From the NCBI GenBank assembly GCA_028718985.1, contig JAQUKQ010000019.1:1-33259 (forward strand): a stretch of DNA of 33,259 nt. Reading direction: 5' to 3'. The notes under the pieces are model-generated. The model made no database searches. It was not told the origin of the DNA and was given only the letters and a program-made list of their open reading frames with translations. Both the position numbers and the translations under genes were made by a program. Shown here in pieces: positions 18,035 through 26,234 of the stretch (positions within the stretch are counted from its first letter, which is position 1; the number at the start of each line of letters is the position of its first letter). Source of the stretch: Desulfobulbaceae bacterium. GTDB taxonomy: Bacteria; Desulfobacterota; Desulfobulbia; Desulfobulbales; VMSU01.

Positions 18035-19386
18035 TTGCTGCGACTGCTTCCCATGAAGTTCATTTTATGGCGGTCATCTTGAGAGGTGGGGCTTTTTTTG
18101 TCCGATTGCCAGCGGCTCTGGCCATCTTCCGGGCTTAAGACGACGATCTCACCGATCTCAACCCCTTTGAGAATTTCGACGAACTCGCTGTTACTGTCAC
18201 CGATGGTTACCGATCGTCGATTGCTATTGCCGTCCTTGTCTTGCACTGTCAGCCAGCTCTGACCTTTTTTACGTTCGAGTGCGGTCACCGGCACCAGAAG
18301 ACTGTCCAGTTTGTTCTTGGTGACAATGCTGACATTAGCAGTCATCTCCGGCTTGAGCAGGGTTCGGTTGTCGCTTGTTACCTCCACCTTGACTTCGAAG
18401 GTGACGACATTGGAGTTGGTAAGTCCTTTGGTGGCAACTAACACGACTTCTCCCTTGAAGACTGCATCGGGGTAAGCATCAACCGTGATACGGGCGGTTT
18501 GGCCAGTTGCCACTCGGCCGATGTCACTCTCGTCGACCGAGACCAGGATGTAGATACGGGAGAGGTCTGCCAGGGTTAAGACGGCAGTGCCGCCACCAAC
18601 ATTGTTGATGCCTGAGGCGATAATCTGTCCTATCTGCACATTCTTGCTGGCTACGACTCCGTCGATGGGAGAGAGAATCGTGGTGTCGCTCAGGCGTTGC
18701 TCGGCGTCGGAAAGGGTGAGTTGGTCGGCTTCCGCCTGGGCCGTAGCCATCGTGATGTCTTGTTGGCGGGCCTCGACCTGCGCCTTTTTGCTGGCGATAT
18801 CCTGAACCCTGGCTTGGGCGTTTTGCCATTCAGCTTCGGCACTGGCACTAGCGCTCGTAGCTACATCAAGCTCTTCGGCACTTGCCATCTTTTTTTCAAA
18901 GAGGGTGTTGATGCGCTGGAGCTTGCTCTTGGTCTCTTTGGCCTTGGCGGCAGCCGATTGTTCCGCCGAGATGGCACGCGCTTTTTCGCTGGTGTAGTCA
19001 CGTTCGGCAATGGCAAGGTTGAGACGTGATTGAGCCATCCTGGCCCGGGATATGGCAAGGCTTGCTTTCTCCCGTTTGACGGCCCGTTCTTCATCGATAG
19101 GGTTAAGTTGCAAGAGGAGATCTCCCTGCTTGACTGACTGGCTTACTTCAACCGGTAACTGGGTGATTTCGCCGCTGGCCTTGCACTTGATTTCCACCTC
19201 CCGCTCCGGCACGACTCGCCCGGTTGCATCAACCACCACTTTCAGTGGCCAGATGCGAGCTACGGCAGTGCGCATTGCCCTCTCTTCCGATAGAGTTGGG
19301 TTTGGACTTGGTTTCAGGACTTCCCATAAGAGGGCGGAAACGACAAGCAGGGTGATGGTAATGATGATTTTTTTGTTCATAGCCAT
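18031..19386 (-). CDS. macA: MacA-like periplasmic adaptor (membrane fusion protein)
   Basis: A 451-residue adaptor anchored by one N-terminal helix (residues 5-22). The order of domains is that of MacA/HlyD proteins: a first lipoyl half (VEIKCKASGEI), a long coiled coil (about 105-220, rich in Ala, Glu and Gln), a second lipoyl half (TILSPIDGVVASKNVQIGQII), a beta-barrel (IYILVSVDESDIGRV) and a membrane-proximal domain ending in LLVPVTAL. It bridges the permease and the TolC-like channel. Translation may begin at 19386 or at the Met two codons later; no strong ribosome-binding site is seen. It follows the binding-protein gene after 42 bases. Confidence 0.92.
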
Positions 19387-19428
19387 GGAATGAGCGACTT
19401 AAGGGGTAGAAGAGTAAAAAAACAGCGG

Positions 19429-20262
19429 CTACCTTGAGGGCTTGGCAGTTGCAAGAATGTTACGCAGGTCATTGTAATCACTATCTTTGACTGGCAGTAA
19501 TTTCGTCAGGTTTGGACAGATGGCGGATAATACGTCTGGATCGTGTAGCGATTGCAGGGCTTTGCTCAGCGAGCTGATTAAGGATTCTGGCAGCTGCGAG
19601 CTGCCAACAAAGAGATGCTCATGGATGGGTGGACTTTTGGCAAGCATCCTTAGGCCTCGATCTTGGTAACTATAAAAGGTCTCGTCTTTGACCGCTCCGG
19701 CATCGTAGTAGCCGTTTAAGACAGCGAGTGCGACATTGCTGTGGCCTTTAAGGAAGTCGACCTGTGCAGCCTGTTTGAGGTCTACACCAGCCTCTTGCAG
19801 CATAAGACGGGGAATGACATAGCCCATGGTCGATTCCGGGGAGACAAAGGCCAAACGTTTGCCGGCGAGATCGGCCAAACTGTTGATGGGAGAACTGTTT
19901 TTGACGAAAATCATGCCGTGCAGAAAGGGGTGCCCATTGACCTCTTGGCAGGCCAAAAGCGGTTTCTTGCCATATTTTTTGGTCATCTCGACATACAAAT
20001 TTGGCCCCATGTAGGCGAAATCCATCTGGTTTGTCCCCACTGCGTTTATCTGCTCTTGATAGTCTTTGCTTACCTTGATGACGATTCTCTTGCCGGTTTC
20101 TTTAAGTAGGTAAAAGGCTAATGGGGCAAATTTTCTGTGGATCTCAGTAGGGGTCAGGTAAGGGTGGATAAGAAGAGTGAGTTCTTGCCCTGCCCGAACC
20201 GAAGGGCAGAGGAAGAGAAAGAGCGCTACGAGGGTGAGGGTATGCAGGATGTTTTTTCTCAT
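19429..20262 (-). CDS. PhnD-like periplasmic substrate-binding protein
   Basis: A 277-residue secreted protein with a signal peptide (1-24, ending SVRA). The mature part has the PhnD family (phosphate/phosphonate-binding type) plan: LTLLIHPYLTPTEIHRKFAPLAFYL, QINAVGTNQMDFAYMGPNLYVEM, LAGKRLAFVSPESTMGYVIPRLM and VALAVLNGYYDAGAVKDE. Relatives bind phosphonate, phosphite or other small anions, and several act as input proteins for sensor kinases. No PhnC or PhnE transporter genes are nearby. It overlaps the ion-transporter gene by four bases and precedes the efflux genes, so it may work as a sensor or delivery protein. The ligand is unknown. Confidence 0.88.
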   Translation of the reverse strand: MRKNILHTLTLVALFLFLCPSVRAGQELTLLIHPYLTPTEIHRKFAPLAFYLLKETGKRIVIKVSKDYQEQINAVGTNQMDFAYMGPNLYVEMTKKYGKKPLLACQEVNGHPFLHGMIFVKNSSPINSLADLAGKRLAFVSPESTMGYVIPRLMLQEAGVDLKQAAQVDFLKGHSNVALAVLNGYYDAGAVKDETFYSYQDRGLRMLAKSPPIHEHLFVGSSQLPESLISSLSKALQSLHDPDVLSAICPNLTKLLPVKDSDYNDLRNILATAKPSR

Positions 20263-21491
20263 GATGCTGCAACAAAAAAAGTGATCCAGGCAAGCAAGAT
20301 CAGGAGAGAGACCAGGGTTACCGGGATACCGGTACGGGCGTGTTCTGTGAAGCTGATTTTTATGTTCATGGCTGCGGCCTGTTCAACGACGATAAGGTTT
20401 GCGATGCTGCCGATAATGAGAAGATTTCCGGCGAACGTGCTGGAAACAGCAAGAGTATACCATTCCGCAAGCCGATTTGGGTCTAAAAATTTTATAAGGA
20501 GCATAGTTGCTGGCACATTACTGACAACGTTACTCAAGAGTGTTGAGACAACGGTCAGGGTTTTTAGGTTCGCCAGGTGGATCGTGTGTTCAGTCAAGAA
20601 GGCCATGGTCATCGCTGGCAAGCCAGCTTGCGTTACCCCTTGGATGACGACAAACAGTGAACAAAAGAGGGTGAGCAGTTGCCAGTCGACTAAGACGAGG
20701 ATTTGGCGGGAGGCAAGTCTTCGACTGCAGAGTAAGGCTCCGGCAATGGCCATGGCCGATATTTCACGAGGGATTGCCGTAAAAAAAAGGATGATCAGAA
20801 AAAAAACAGCGATCAAGCCTTTTGCTGACTGCCAGGTGTTAAAAGCTGGCCAATCGTGAGAGCCCATGCTCCTCTCCGTAGTGCTGGCGAGTAGGAATTG
20901 TCCACGATATCGCCAACAAATCAGCAGATACCCCGTCAGTAGGGAAAATACAACAGGGAAAGTGCTCCAGGCAAGAAAAGCCCCGAAGTGCAAACGGGCA
21001 ACTTGGCCGATGAGCATGTTCTGGGGGTTGCCGATTAGGGTTGCTGCAGAGCCGATATTGCTGGCTACGGCGAGCCCAAGGAGGAAAGGGAGTGGGTTGT
21101 GCCCTGACGGCAACAAGGTGCAAATAAGTACCGGCGTGAAGGCTAGACAGACGATGTCGTTTGCCAGGATGGCCGAAAGGATAGCGCTCGTAAGCATGGA
21201 GGCCAAAAGGAATAGGCGTGGGTGGCGCAACAGATCGGTGGTGCGTAAGGCAACCCAGGTGTAAAAACCTCCCAGGCGTAGCTGAGCCGAGATGATCATC
21301 AGGGCGTAAAGCAAGAGAATGGTGGGGAAGTCAATGGCTCTGATGGCTTGATCCAGGCTGAGGAAACCGCCGCTGACCATGGCGATGGCCCCCAAGATCG
21401 CAATGCCGGTACGATCAAGGCGAAGGCCCGGTATGCGGCCGACAGCGATGCCGGCATAGGTAAGGCAGAAAATCAGGCTGGCTCCCATCAT
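20259..21491 (-). CDS. ArsB/NhaD-like ion transporter
   Basis: A 410-residue inner-membrane protein with about ten to eleven hydrophobic segments. The two re-entrant motifs of the ion-transporter superfamily are visible: SAATLIGNPQNMLIG (about 148-162) and the C-terminal SNVVSNVPATMLL (about 322-334). The middle LANDIVCLAFTPVL also fits the ArsB/NhaD/CitM families. Substrate could be an anion such as arsenite, a carboxylate or sulfate, or sodium by antiport; sequence alone does not decide. Tandem ATG codons lie at 21491 and 21488, without a strong ribosome-binding site. It is the first gene of the ten-gene block. Confidence 0.85.
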   Translation of the reverse strand: MMGASLIFCLTYAGIAVGRIPGLRLDRTGIAILGAIAMVSGGFLSLDQAIRAIDFPTILLLYALMIISAQLRLGGFYTWVALRTTDLLRHPRLFLLASMLTSAILSAILANDIVCLAFTPVLICTLLPSGHNPLPFLLGLAVASNIGSAATLIGNPQNMLIGQVARLHFGAFLAWSTFPVVFSLLTGYLLICWRYRGQFLLASTTERSMGSHDWPAFNTWQSAKGLIAVFFLIILFFTAIPREISAMAIAGALLCSRRLASRQILVLVDWQLLTLFCSLFVVIQGVTQAGLPAMTMAFLTEHTIHLANLKTLTVVSTLLSNVVSNVPATMLLIKFLDPNRLAEWYTLAVSSTFAGNLLIIGSIANLIVVEQAAAMNIKISFTEHARTGIPVTLVSLLILLAWITFFVAAS

Positions 21492-21554
21492 TGATGTCGC
21501 AGCTCAGGAGTCCATTGCAAAAGCTTGAGTTGAACCCCTGAGTCGTTGTGATAG

Positions 21555-21869
21555 CTATTTGATGAACGAGCAGCAGTAATCGGTAGTCGTTTTGATTTTG
21601 AGGGAGAACTTCGCTTGGGCCGGAACGTCGAAGGACTCCCCGCCGTGGATGGTTTGCCAGCCCGATGCACCAGGGAGCATGACCTCCAGGTCGCCGCTTA
21701 GGATCTCCATGATCTCTTTGTCCGCAGTGTTGAACTCATACTCTCCAGGAAGCATGACCCCTAAGGTTTTTTTGCTGCCATCGGCAAAGATGATGGTGCG
21801 GCTACTGACTTTTCCGTCAAAATAGATATTGGCCTTTCTGACAACGGTAACATTGCTGAATTCATTCAT
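21555..21869 (-). CDS. ppnP: Pyrimidine/purine nucleoside phosphorylase PpnP
   Basis: A 104-residue cupin-fold protein of the PpnP (DUF1255/YaiE) family, which splits nucleosides with phosphate. Family segments seen: [52 protein letters not shown] and [15 protein letters not shown], with a C-terminal DYCCSF. The ATG at 21869 was chosen because it follows an AAGGA ribosome-binding site and gives the family length; a longer upstream frame to 22049 has no family support. It lies 63 bases before the transporter gene on the same strand and could be cotranscribed with it. Confidence 0.92.
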   Translation of the reverse strand: MNEFSNVTVVRKANIYFDGKVSSRTIIFADGSKKTLGVMLPGEYEFNTADKEIMEILSGDLEVMLPGASGWQTIHGGESFDVPAQAKFSLKIKTTTDYCCSFIK

Positions 21870-22033
21870 GGGGGATCCTTGTAAGTTTTGTTGAGAGGTG
21901 AACTGTAACAGCCCTGCTGTCCAGTTGGGTTTGTTGTATGGCGAAAAGAGCCGGTTTGTTGTCGCCGTCGCACAGCGGACTTCTTCGCGGCATCTTTTTA
22001 TGAAATAAATGTTTTCTTGATGACTTTTCCCTC

Positions 22034-22062
22034 TTGACACAAGTCCCACAATGTAGCATAGT
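22034..22062 (+). promoter_or_regulatory. Strong candidate sigma-70 promoter facing tadA
   Basis: A perfect -35 TTGACA (22034-22039), an ideal 17-base spacer and a -10-like CATAGT (22057-22062, four of six). No plus-strand gene follows. A terminator hairpin ends about 70 bases downstream, so the likely product is a small RNA. Confidence 0.5.
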
Positions 22063-22068
22063 GAGTCA

Positions 22069-22136
22069 AAAGGTGATTTGTCCTCTCCTTTTACTCCTCC
22101 TTGAAGGGCAGAGCCAGCAGGCTCTGCCTTTTTTTT
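22069..22136 (+). ncRNA. Candidate small RNA, about 68 bases, pyrimidine-rich, with terminator
   Basis: The predicted transcript starts about seven bases after the -10 box at 22057-22062 and ends in the T run at 22129-22136. The 5' half is single-stranded and rich in C and U, with repeated UCCUC and CUCC elements (22081-22102) that could pair with ribosome-binding sites. The 3' half is a nine-base-pair terminator hairpin. Its last third is antisense to the 3' end of tadA. Promoter, size, accessible pyrimidine stretch and terminator fit a trans-acting small RNA, but everything here is inferred from sequence. Confidence 0.4.
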
Positions 22137-22618
22137 GTTTCCGATGGACGGTTGCTGCAGGCAAGCGTTGCTTGGCGCTTCGCCTTGAAGAAGTTGCGAA
22201 GAAGTTCACCGCATTGGCTGGCCATAGGGCCTTGGCTTACGATCAGACTGTGATTTAGTCGTTGATCTTGGCCAATTTGGTATCGACTTACGGCGGCACC
22301 GGCTTTCGGGTCCAAGGCGGCAAAAACGACATGGGCCAAACGGGCGTGAATCAAGGCCCCCATGCACATCAGGCAGGGCTCCAAGGTGACAAAAAGAGTG
22401 GCGCCGGTCAATCGGTAATTCTGTGAACTCAAGCCGCCTGCCCGCAAGACCAGGATCTCGGCGTGGGCCGACGGGTCGGATAGTTCAATGGTGCGATTGC
22501 CGTCTTGTGCCAGCACCAAACCGTCGGCATCAACGAGGACGGCACCGATGGGTACTTCCTGACGCAGACCTGCCTGCACCGCCTCTTCATAAGCCAACTC
22601 CATGAATTTACGTTCCAT
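22091..22618 (-). CDS. tadA: tRNA adenosine(34) deaminase TadA
   Basis: A zinc-dependent deaminase that converts adenosine 34 of tRNA-Arg to inosine. The catalytic motif HAE (H52, E54) and the zinc motif PCLMC (C82, C85) are present, as are [23 protein letters not shown] and LRNFFKAKR. The start at 22618 gives the usual N-terminus ([13 protein letters not shown]). An alternative ATG at 22675 overlaps the stop codon of the flavoprotein gene (TAATG), which would couple translation and add 19 residues. The last about 20 residues, after LRNFFKAKR, lie over the hairpin of the candidate small RNA and look like a non-conserved tail. Adenosine deaminase identity is secure. Confidence 0.92.
   Translation of the reverse strand: MERKFMELAYEEAVQAGLRQEVPIGAVLVDADGLVLAQDGNRTIELSDPSAHAEILVLRAGGLSSQNYRLTGATLFVTLEPCLMCMGALIHARLAHVVFAALDPKAGAAVSRYQIGQDQRLNHSLIVSQGPMASQCGELLRNFFKAKRQATLACSNRPSETKKRQSLLALPFKEE
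22107..22136 (+). terminator. Rho-independent terminator, plus strand
   Basis: Perfect nine-base-pair stem GGCAGAGCC (22107-22115) / GGCTCTGCC (22120-22128), loop AGCA, followed by eight T (22129-22136). There is no T run on the other side, so it acts on plus-strand transcripts, although both flanking genes are on the minus strand. Confidence 0.8.
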
Positions 22619-22674
22619 TGCCCTGACTGCTTCCTGGCCAATCGTCTGTTGTGCTTTCGCCTGGAGGTGCCCCA

Positions 22675-23592
22675 TTATGTGGTAGGATGGCGTTTGAGGC
22701 GATTGGCATAATTCGCTGCCTCCCAACCGGCAACGCAACCCTCGCCTACCGCCTTAGCCATCTGCCAAGGCTGACCGGCGATATCACCAGCCGCATAAAT
22801 GCCGGGGATGTTGGTCTCCTGCCTCTTGTTGGTTTCGATATATGTCATGGTGTCTGCGTCAAGGGCTACTCCCAAATTGATAGCCAGCTCAATTGCCCCT
22901 TTGGCCCCCAGTTCGATGAAAACCCCTTCGACAGCCAAGGTGCTGCCATCGGTCAGGAGGATCGATTGGACGGCGTTCTCTCCCTGGATCTTTTCTACCC
23001 AAAGGCCGTCTTTGCGGCTTACCGTGCTACTGTCTAATTTCTGCTGCAACTCCGGAGTGGTTTCAAGTTTTTCGCTTATCAGGAAGACATGGGGGGTGTA
23101 GCCTAAGAGAGTAAGTGCTCCATCGACGGCCGCGCTACCATTGCCGATCACTGCCACCTGTGCGTTGCGGAAGAAATTGGCGTCGCAATCGACGCAGTAG
23201 CTGACCCCGCGCCCGGAAAGTTCTTTTTCCCCGGGGACTTTCAGTTTTTTACGTGCGGTGCCGGTCGCCAAAATTATGGTTCGGGCCAGGTACTCCTCTC
23301 GTTCGGTGCCGATGGAAAAAAGACCTTCTTTCTCCTCGACCCGGAGAACATCTTCGTCCTTGATCTTTGCACCAAACCCAAGGACCTGTTCTTGGGCGAT
23401 GGCCAGCATCTTGGCCCCATCGGTCACCCCAGCGACGCAGAGATAATTTTCAACATGGGCCCCATGGATACTGCTCCCGGCTGATTTGCCGAAGAGCACT
23501 ACCGAGGCCTTCTTTCGGGTGGCGTGAACGGCGGCTTGCAAGCCGGCAGGGCCGGCACCGATAATAACGACATCAATGACTGTCTGCTCCAT
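22675..23592 (-). CDS. Thioredoxin-reductase-like flavoprotein with CVDC active site
   Basis: A 305-residue FAD-containing disulfide reductase with the fold and length of TrxB. FAD-binding GAGPAG is at 12-17 and the second FAD motif is YAAGDIAGQPWQMAKAVGEG near the C-terminus. The redox pair is CVDC (133-136) instead of the usual CATC or CAVC. In the pyridine-nucleotide domain GNGSAA (150-155) is kept, but the HRR...R motif that grips the NADPH phosphate is replaced by ISEKLE (172-177). The electron donor may therefore be NADH, reduced ferredoxin or another carrier. An AAGGAG ribosome-binding site precedes the ATG. It overlaps or abuts tadA downstream. Confidence 0.87.
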   Translation of the reverse strand: MEQTVIDVVIIGAGPAGLQAAVHATRKKASVVLFGKSAGSSIHGAHVENYLCVAGVTDGAKMLAIAQEQVLGFGAKIKDEDVLRVEEKEGLFSIGTEREEYLARTIILATGTARKKLKVPGEKELSGRGVSYCVDCDANFFRNAQVAVIGNGSAAVDGALTLLGYTPHVFLISEKLETTPELQQKLDSSTVSRKDGLWVEKIQGENAVQSILLTDGSTLAVEGVFIELGAKGAIELAINLGVALDADTMTYIETNKRQETNIPGIYAAGDIAGQPWQMAKAVGEGCVAGWEAANYANRLKRHPTT

Positions 23593-23629
23593 TTATCTTC
23601 TCCTTTTTTGTGACTATCCCGCTATGATC

Positions 23630-23659
23630 TTGACTTATGCGGTAAGAGCTTGCTAAAAC
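23630..23659 (+). promoter_or_regulatory. Candidate sigma-70 promoter of the sensor gene
   Basis: A -35-like TTGACT (23630-23635), an 18-base spacer and a -10-like TAAAAC (23654-23659) lie in the divergent spacer (23593-23706) and would give a leader of about 40 bases. The match is moderate and was made by eye. Confidence 0.35.
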
Positions 23660-23706
23660 GAGTTGTCATCTCCGTTTTTTCCCCTTTTTCATATGGCTAG
23701 AAACTA

Positions 23707-24846
23707 ATGGCTAAGGCCGTTTTTTTGAGAGCTGACGAGCGATCCCCCTCGCACGGGCAAGATCCCTTGCTGAAAAACGCAGAGGGTTATCTAAAATCTA
23801 TTGAAGGTCTCAGTAATTTTTTTATGCCAAAAGTCACGTATCCAAACATCTTCGCCGGCGTCATTTGTGCGGCAATTGTCGTGCTTGTCAGTTTTCCGCT
23901 CTACATTCTTTTCTATCTTGATCCCGCCTTTGCCAAATTTGTCACGGTAAGCTCTGAGCGAGAGGCGGTGAAGGTGGCGAATCATATTGCTGCGGCACTT
24001 TTCCCCGGGGGCAGCGAGTTCAGTGAGACCTCGATCTCGGTCAGCAAGGAACAGCTCCTTAGCGAATTGCAACGTGATTTCCAAATTATCAAGGTTAAGA
24101 TATTCAAACCGGACGGAACCATTATCTACTCCACCGACAAGCCGGATATCGGTGAGGTCAATACTCATGATTATTTCCGCGATGTGGTAGCTCACGGTCA
24201 ACTCTACACCAAAATTGTCCAAAAAAATACGATTTCCATGGAAGGTCAGATTATGCCGATCGATGTGGTCGAGACCTATGTGCCGATGATGTACGGCGTG
24301 ACCTTCGTCGGGGCCTTTGAAATCTACTACGATAATACAAAACCACGAACAGAATTACGGGCTCTGTTAAGCAAGGTAGGCACGTCGGTTGCCGTCCTGA
24401 CGGTCTCCATGCTCATCATGATCCTGCTTGCCTTTTTTAATGCCAAGAAGAATTTCAAAGCAAAAAATGCGGCAGTGCTAGAGCTGAGCAAGGCTCATGA
24501 TGAACTTGAAGCCAGAGTACGGGCGCGCACCTTGGAACTCTCAGACTCCAATGAGGCACTTAATCAAGAGATAGCCACTCGCCGGGCGGCGGAGGAGGAG
24601 AAGGAGCGCTTGATCCTTGAGCTTACCGAGGCCTTGAAGCAGGTGAAAACCTTGACTGGTCTTTTGCCGATGTGTTCGTCTTGTCAGCAAATTCGAGATG
24701 CCGAAGGCAAGTGGAGTCGCGTCGATGAGTATATTCAAGCCCGGACCAATGCCGAGTTCACCCATGGCATTTGCCCAAAATGTGCCAAGCGCCTCTACCC
24801 GGATCTCTATGGCCAGATCGATTGGGGAAAGGCGGAGAATTCTTAA
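23707..24846 (+). CDS. Two-helix membrane sensor ending in a four-cysteine module
   Basis: A 379-residue protein with a short cytoplasmic N-terminus, membrane helix 1 (48-70), a periplasmic sensor region of about 155 residues resembling a small Cache/PAS-like domain (FKPDGTIIYSTDKPDIG, THDYFRDVVAHG), membrane helix 2 (227-245) and a cytoplasmic coiled coil (252-315). It ends in a module of about 50 residues: LTGLLPMCSSCQQIRD, then VDEYIQARTNAEFTHGICPKCAKRLYPD. Cysteines C323, C326, C356 and C359 could form a zinc knuckle. From memory, this terminal module occurs at the ends of many deltaproteobacterial sensors, and its function is unknown. No kinase, cyclase or methyl-accepting domain is present. 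Its ATG lacks a clear ribosome-binding site. Confidence 0.85.
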   Translation: MAKAVFLRADERSPSHGQDPLLKNAEGYLKSIEGLSNFFMPKVTYPNIFAGVICAAIVVLVSFPLYILFYLDPAFAKFVTVSSEREAVKVANHIAAALFPGGSEFSETSISVSKEQLLSELQRDFQIIKVKIFKPDGTIIYSTDKPDIGEVNTHDYFRDVVAHGQLYTKIVQKNTISMEGQIMPIDVVETYVPMMYGVTFVGAFEIYYDNTKPRTELRALLSKVGTSVAVLTVSMLIMILLAFFNAKKNFKAKNAAVLELSKAHDELEARVRARTLELSDSNEALNQEIATRRAAEEEKERLILELTEALKQVKTLTGLLPMCSSCQQIRDAEGKWSRVDEYIQARTNAEFTHGICPKCAKRLYPDLYGQIDWGKAENS

Positions 24847-24859
24847 GCCAGCTGAGTTT

Positions 24860-25486
24860 TTATATCTCAGGGAAAGGAAAATCAGCCTCATCCATTAACT
24901 TGGCAAAGCGCTGCTTCTTCTCTGTCTTTGCGGCATGATAGGCGACCAACCGTTCAATAATGCCAAGCACCATTGCATCGTCAGCCTCTTTGGCGATCCG
25001 GCGACCGATTTTCGGGAACGGGCCGCCCTTGCCGCCGGCGTACACCTCAAGACCCGCCCTGGTGGCCTTGATGCCGATATCGGCGAGTAGTGCATCGGAG
25101 CAGACCGCGGGGCAACCGGAGATGGCGATCTTAAATTTTGGTTTTACCGGTCCTCTGTCCTTGAAGGTTGCCAAAATCTTCTTGGATAGCGCCATGGTGT
25201 CAATCAGGCCAAGGTTGCAGTAGTTGCGCCCTACGCAGATTTTGGGCAGTGGAAATTTCCCTGGTCCTTTTAGCTCGGCGCCAACGGCGGCGAGGGCTTC
25301 GCGGATTTCAAGTTCGTCTTCTGCGCGGATATCGAGTAGGCGAAGATTTTGGACAGTCGAGAGATAGAGTCCCAAGCCATAGTCTTGAACCAATTTGGTC
25401 ACAGTCGTTAAAATCGGAGTTGCTACTACCCCTTCTGGGATCAGAATGGTTAGACTTTTTTTGATGGAAGGCTCTTCCTTTGTCAT
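24860..25486 (-). CDS. Short siroheme / 4Fe-4S sulfite or nitrite reductase-like protein
   Basis: A 208-residue protein comparable to half of an ordinary sulfite/nitrite reductase: a ferredoxin-like N-terminal domain (about 10-72) and a siroheme/4Fe-4S domain. The cluster ligands are C84 and C90 (CVGRNYC, Cx5C) and C125 and C129 (SGCPAVC, Cx3C). Size and plan fit the small low-spin sulfite reductase known from Desulfovibrio vulgaris, whose physiological role is debated. A GGAG ribosome-binding site precedes the ATG. It stands alone, convergent with the sensor gene (13-base gap), with no dsrAB or assimilatory partner genes nearby. Confidence 0.87.
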   Translation of the reverse strand: MTKEEPSIKKSLTILIPEGVVATPILTTVTKLVQDYGLGLYLSTVQNLRLLDIRAEDELEIREALAAVGAELKGPGKFPLPKICVGRNYCNLGLIDTMALSKKILATFKDRGPVKPKFKIAISGCPAVCSDALLADIGIKATRAGLEVYAGGKGGPFPKIGRRIAKEADDAMVLGIIERLVAYHAAKTEKKQRFAKLMDEADFPFPEI

Positions 25487-25752
25487 TATTTGTCTCCATG
25501 AGTTGCAGGTTACGGTGAGTCTGATGTCTTTTGCTTCGTGCAGTTTGGAAAAAAGTACACCTGTTTACTTTAATTTATTTTCTGAATCAATTATTTTATG
25601 GTATTCATGAACGGCTCAGCGGGCATGTTTCTTGTTCGGCCGTTTGGTGGAGCCCATGCTTCATCGGTTTGGGCAAGAAAATGCTGCGGCTTATGACTTC
25701 GAACTTGACTGACAATTTTCAATAAATCATCTCATAAATAAAGGGGACAGGC

Positions 25753-26181
25753 ATGGCAAGAACAAATAATCCATATGGCGCAGGCGATAAGGCTGTCAAA
25801 GCGATTGACAGAGACCGCGAGCGTGAGCGTCGCTTCATGATGCAGGCCTGTTTCAAGCATGCCGATGAACTTGCAACGAAATTAGTGCAACGTCTGTTAG
25901 ATGAACATATCATCGAGACAACATCCGATCGTGACTTGCGAGAACTGTTCAGTTCTTTATTTACCAAGCTGGCCGACATGGAAGAGTTCGACATGCAGTT
26001 TAAAATTGCCCCCATCCGCTCCATGGTCAATAACCCGAATTTTATTACCCTCTACTTAACGCAGTATATCATCGAGGATTTGGTGGAGCACCCCAAGGTT
26101 CAGGACGTTTATGGTGAGGATCTCGAGGTGTACAGGGTTGTTGATTCTGTTTTGAGCAAAATCAGGCCGCAGGCTGGTTGA
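25753..26181 (+). CDS. Unknown 142-residue charged helical protein
   Basis: A soluble protein without recognised domain, signal peptide, membrane helix or cysteine cluster. The N-terminal 30 residues are strongly basic and acidic (DRDRERERRFMM), and the rest appears helical, with hydrophobic stretches such as FITLYLTQYIIEDLVEHPKV. An AGGGGA ribosome-binding site lies at good spacing before the ATG. The stop is 53 bases before the radical SAM gene, so the two may be cotranscribed. The 266-base gap upstream (25487-25752) is AT-rich and has no clear feature. No function is proposed. Confidence 0.78.
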   Translation: MARTNNPYGAGDKAVKAIDRDRERERRFMMQACFKHADELATKLVQRLLDEHIIETTSDRDLRELFSSLFTKLADMEEFDMQFKIAPIRSMVNNPNFITLYLTQYIIEDLVEHPKVQDVYGEDLEVYRVVDSVLSKIRPQAG

Positions 26182-26234
26182 TTTTCGTTTCGCCACTCTG
26201 AGTTGTTACTGATGTCGAGGAGTGACCAACAGCC

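Noticed and set aside
21870-22049. Longer N-terminus for PpnP, from an ATG at 22049
   Set aside because: The added 60 residues have no family similarity, while the ATG at 21869 has a ribosome-binding site and gives the expected length.
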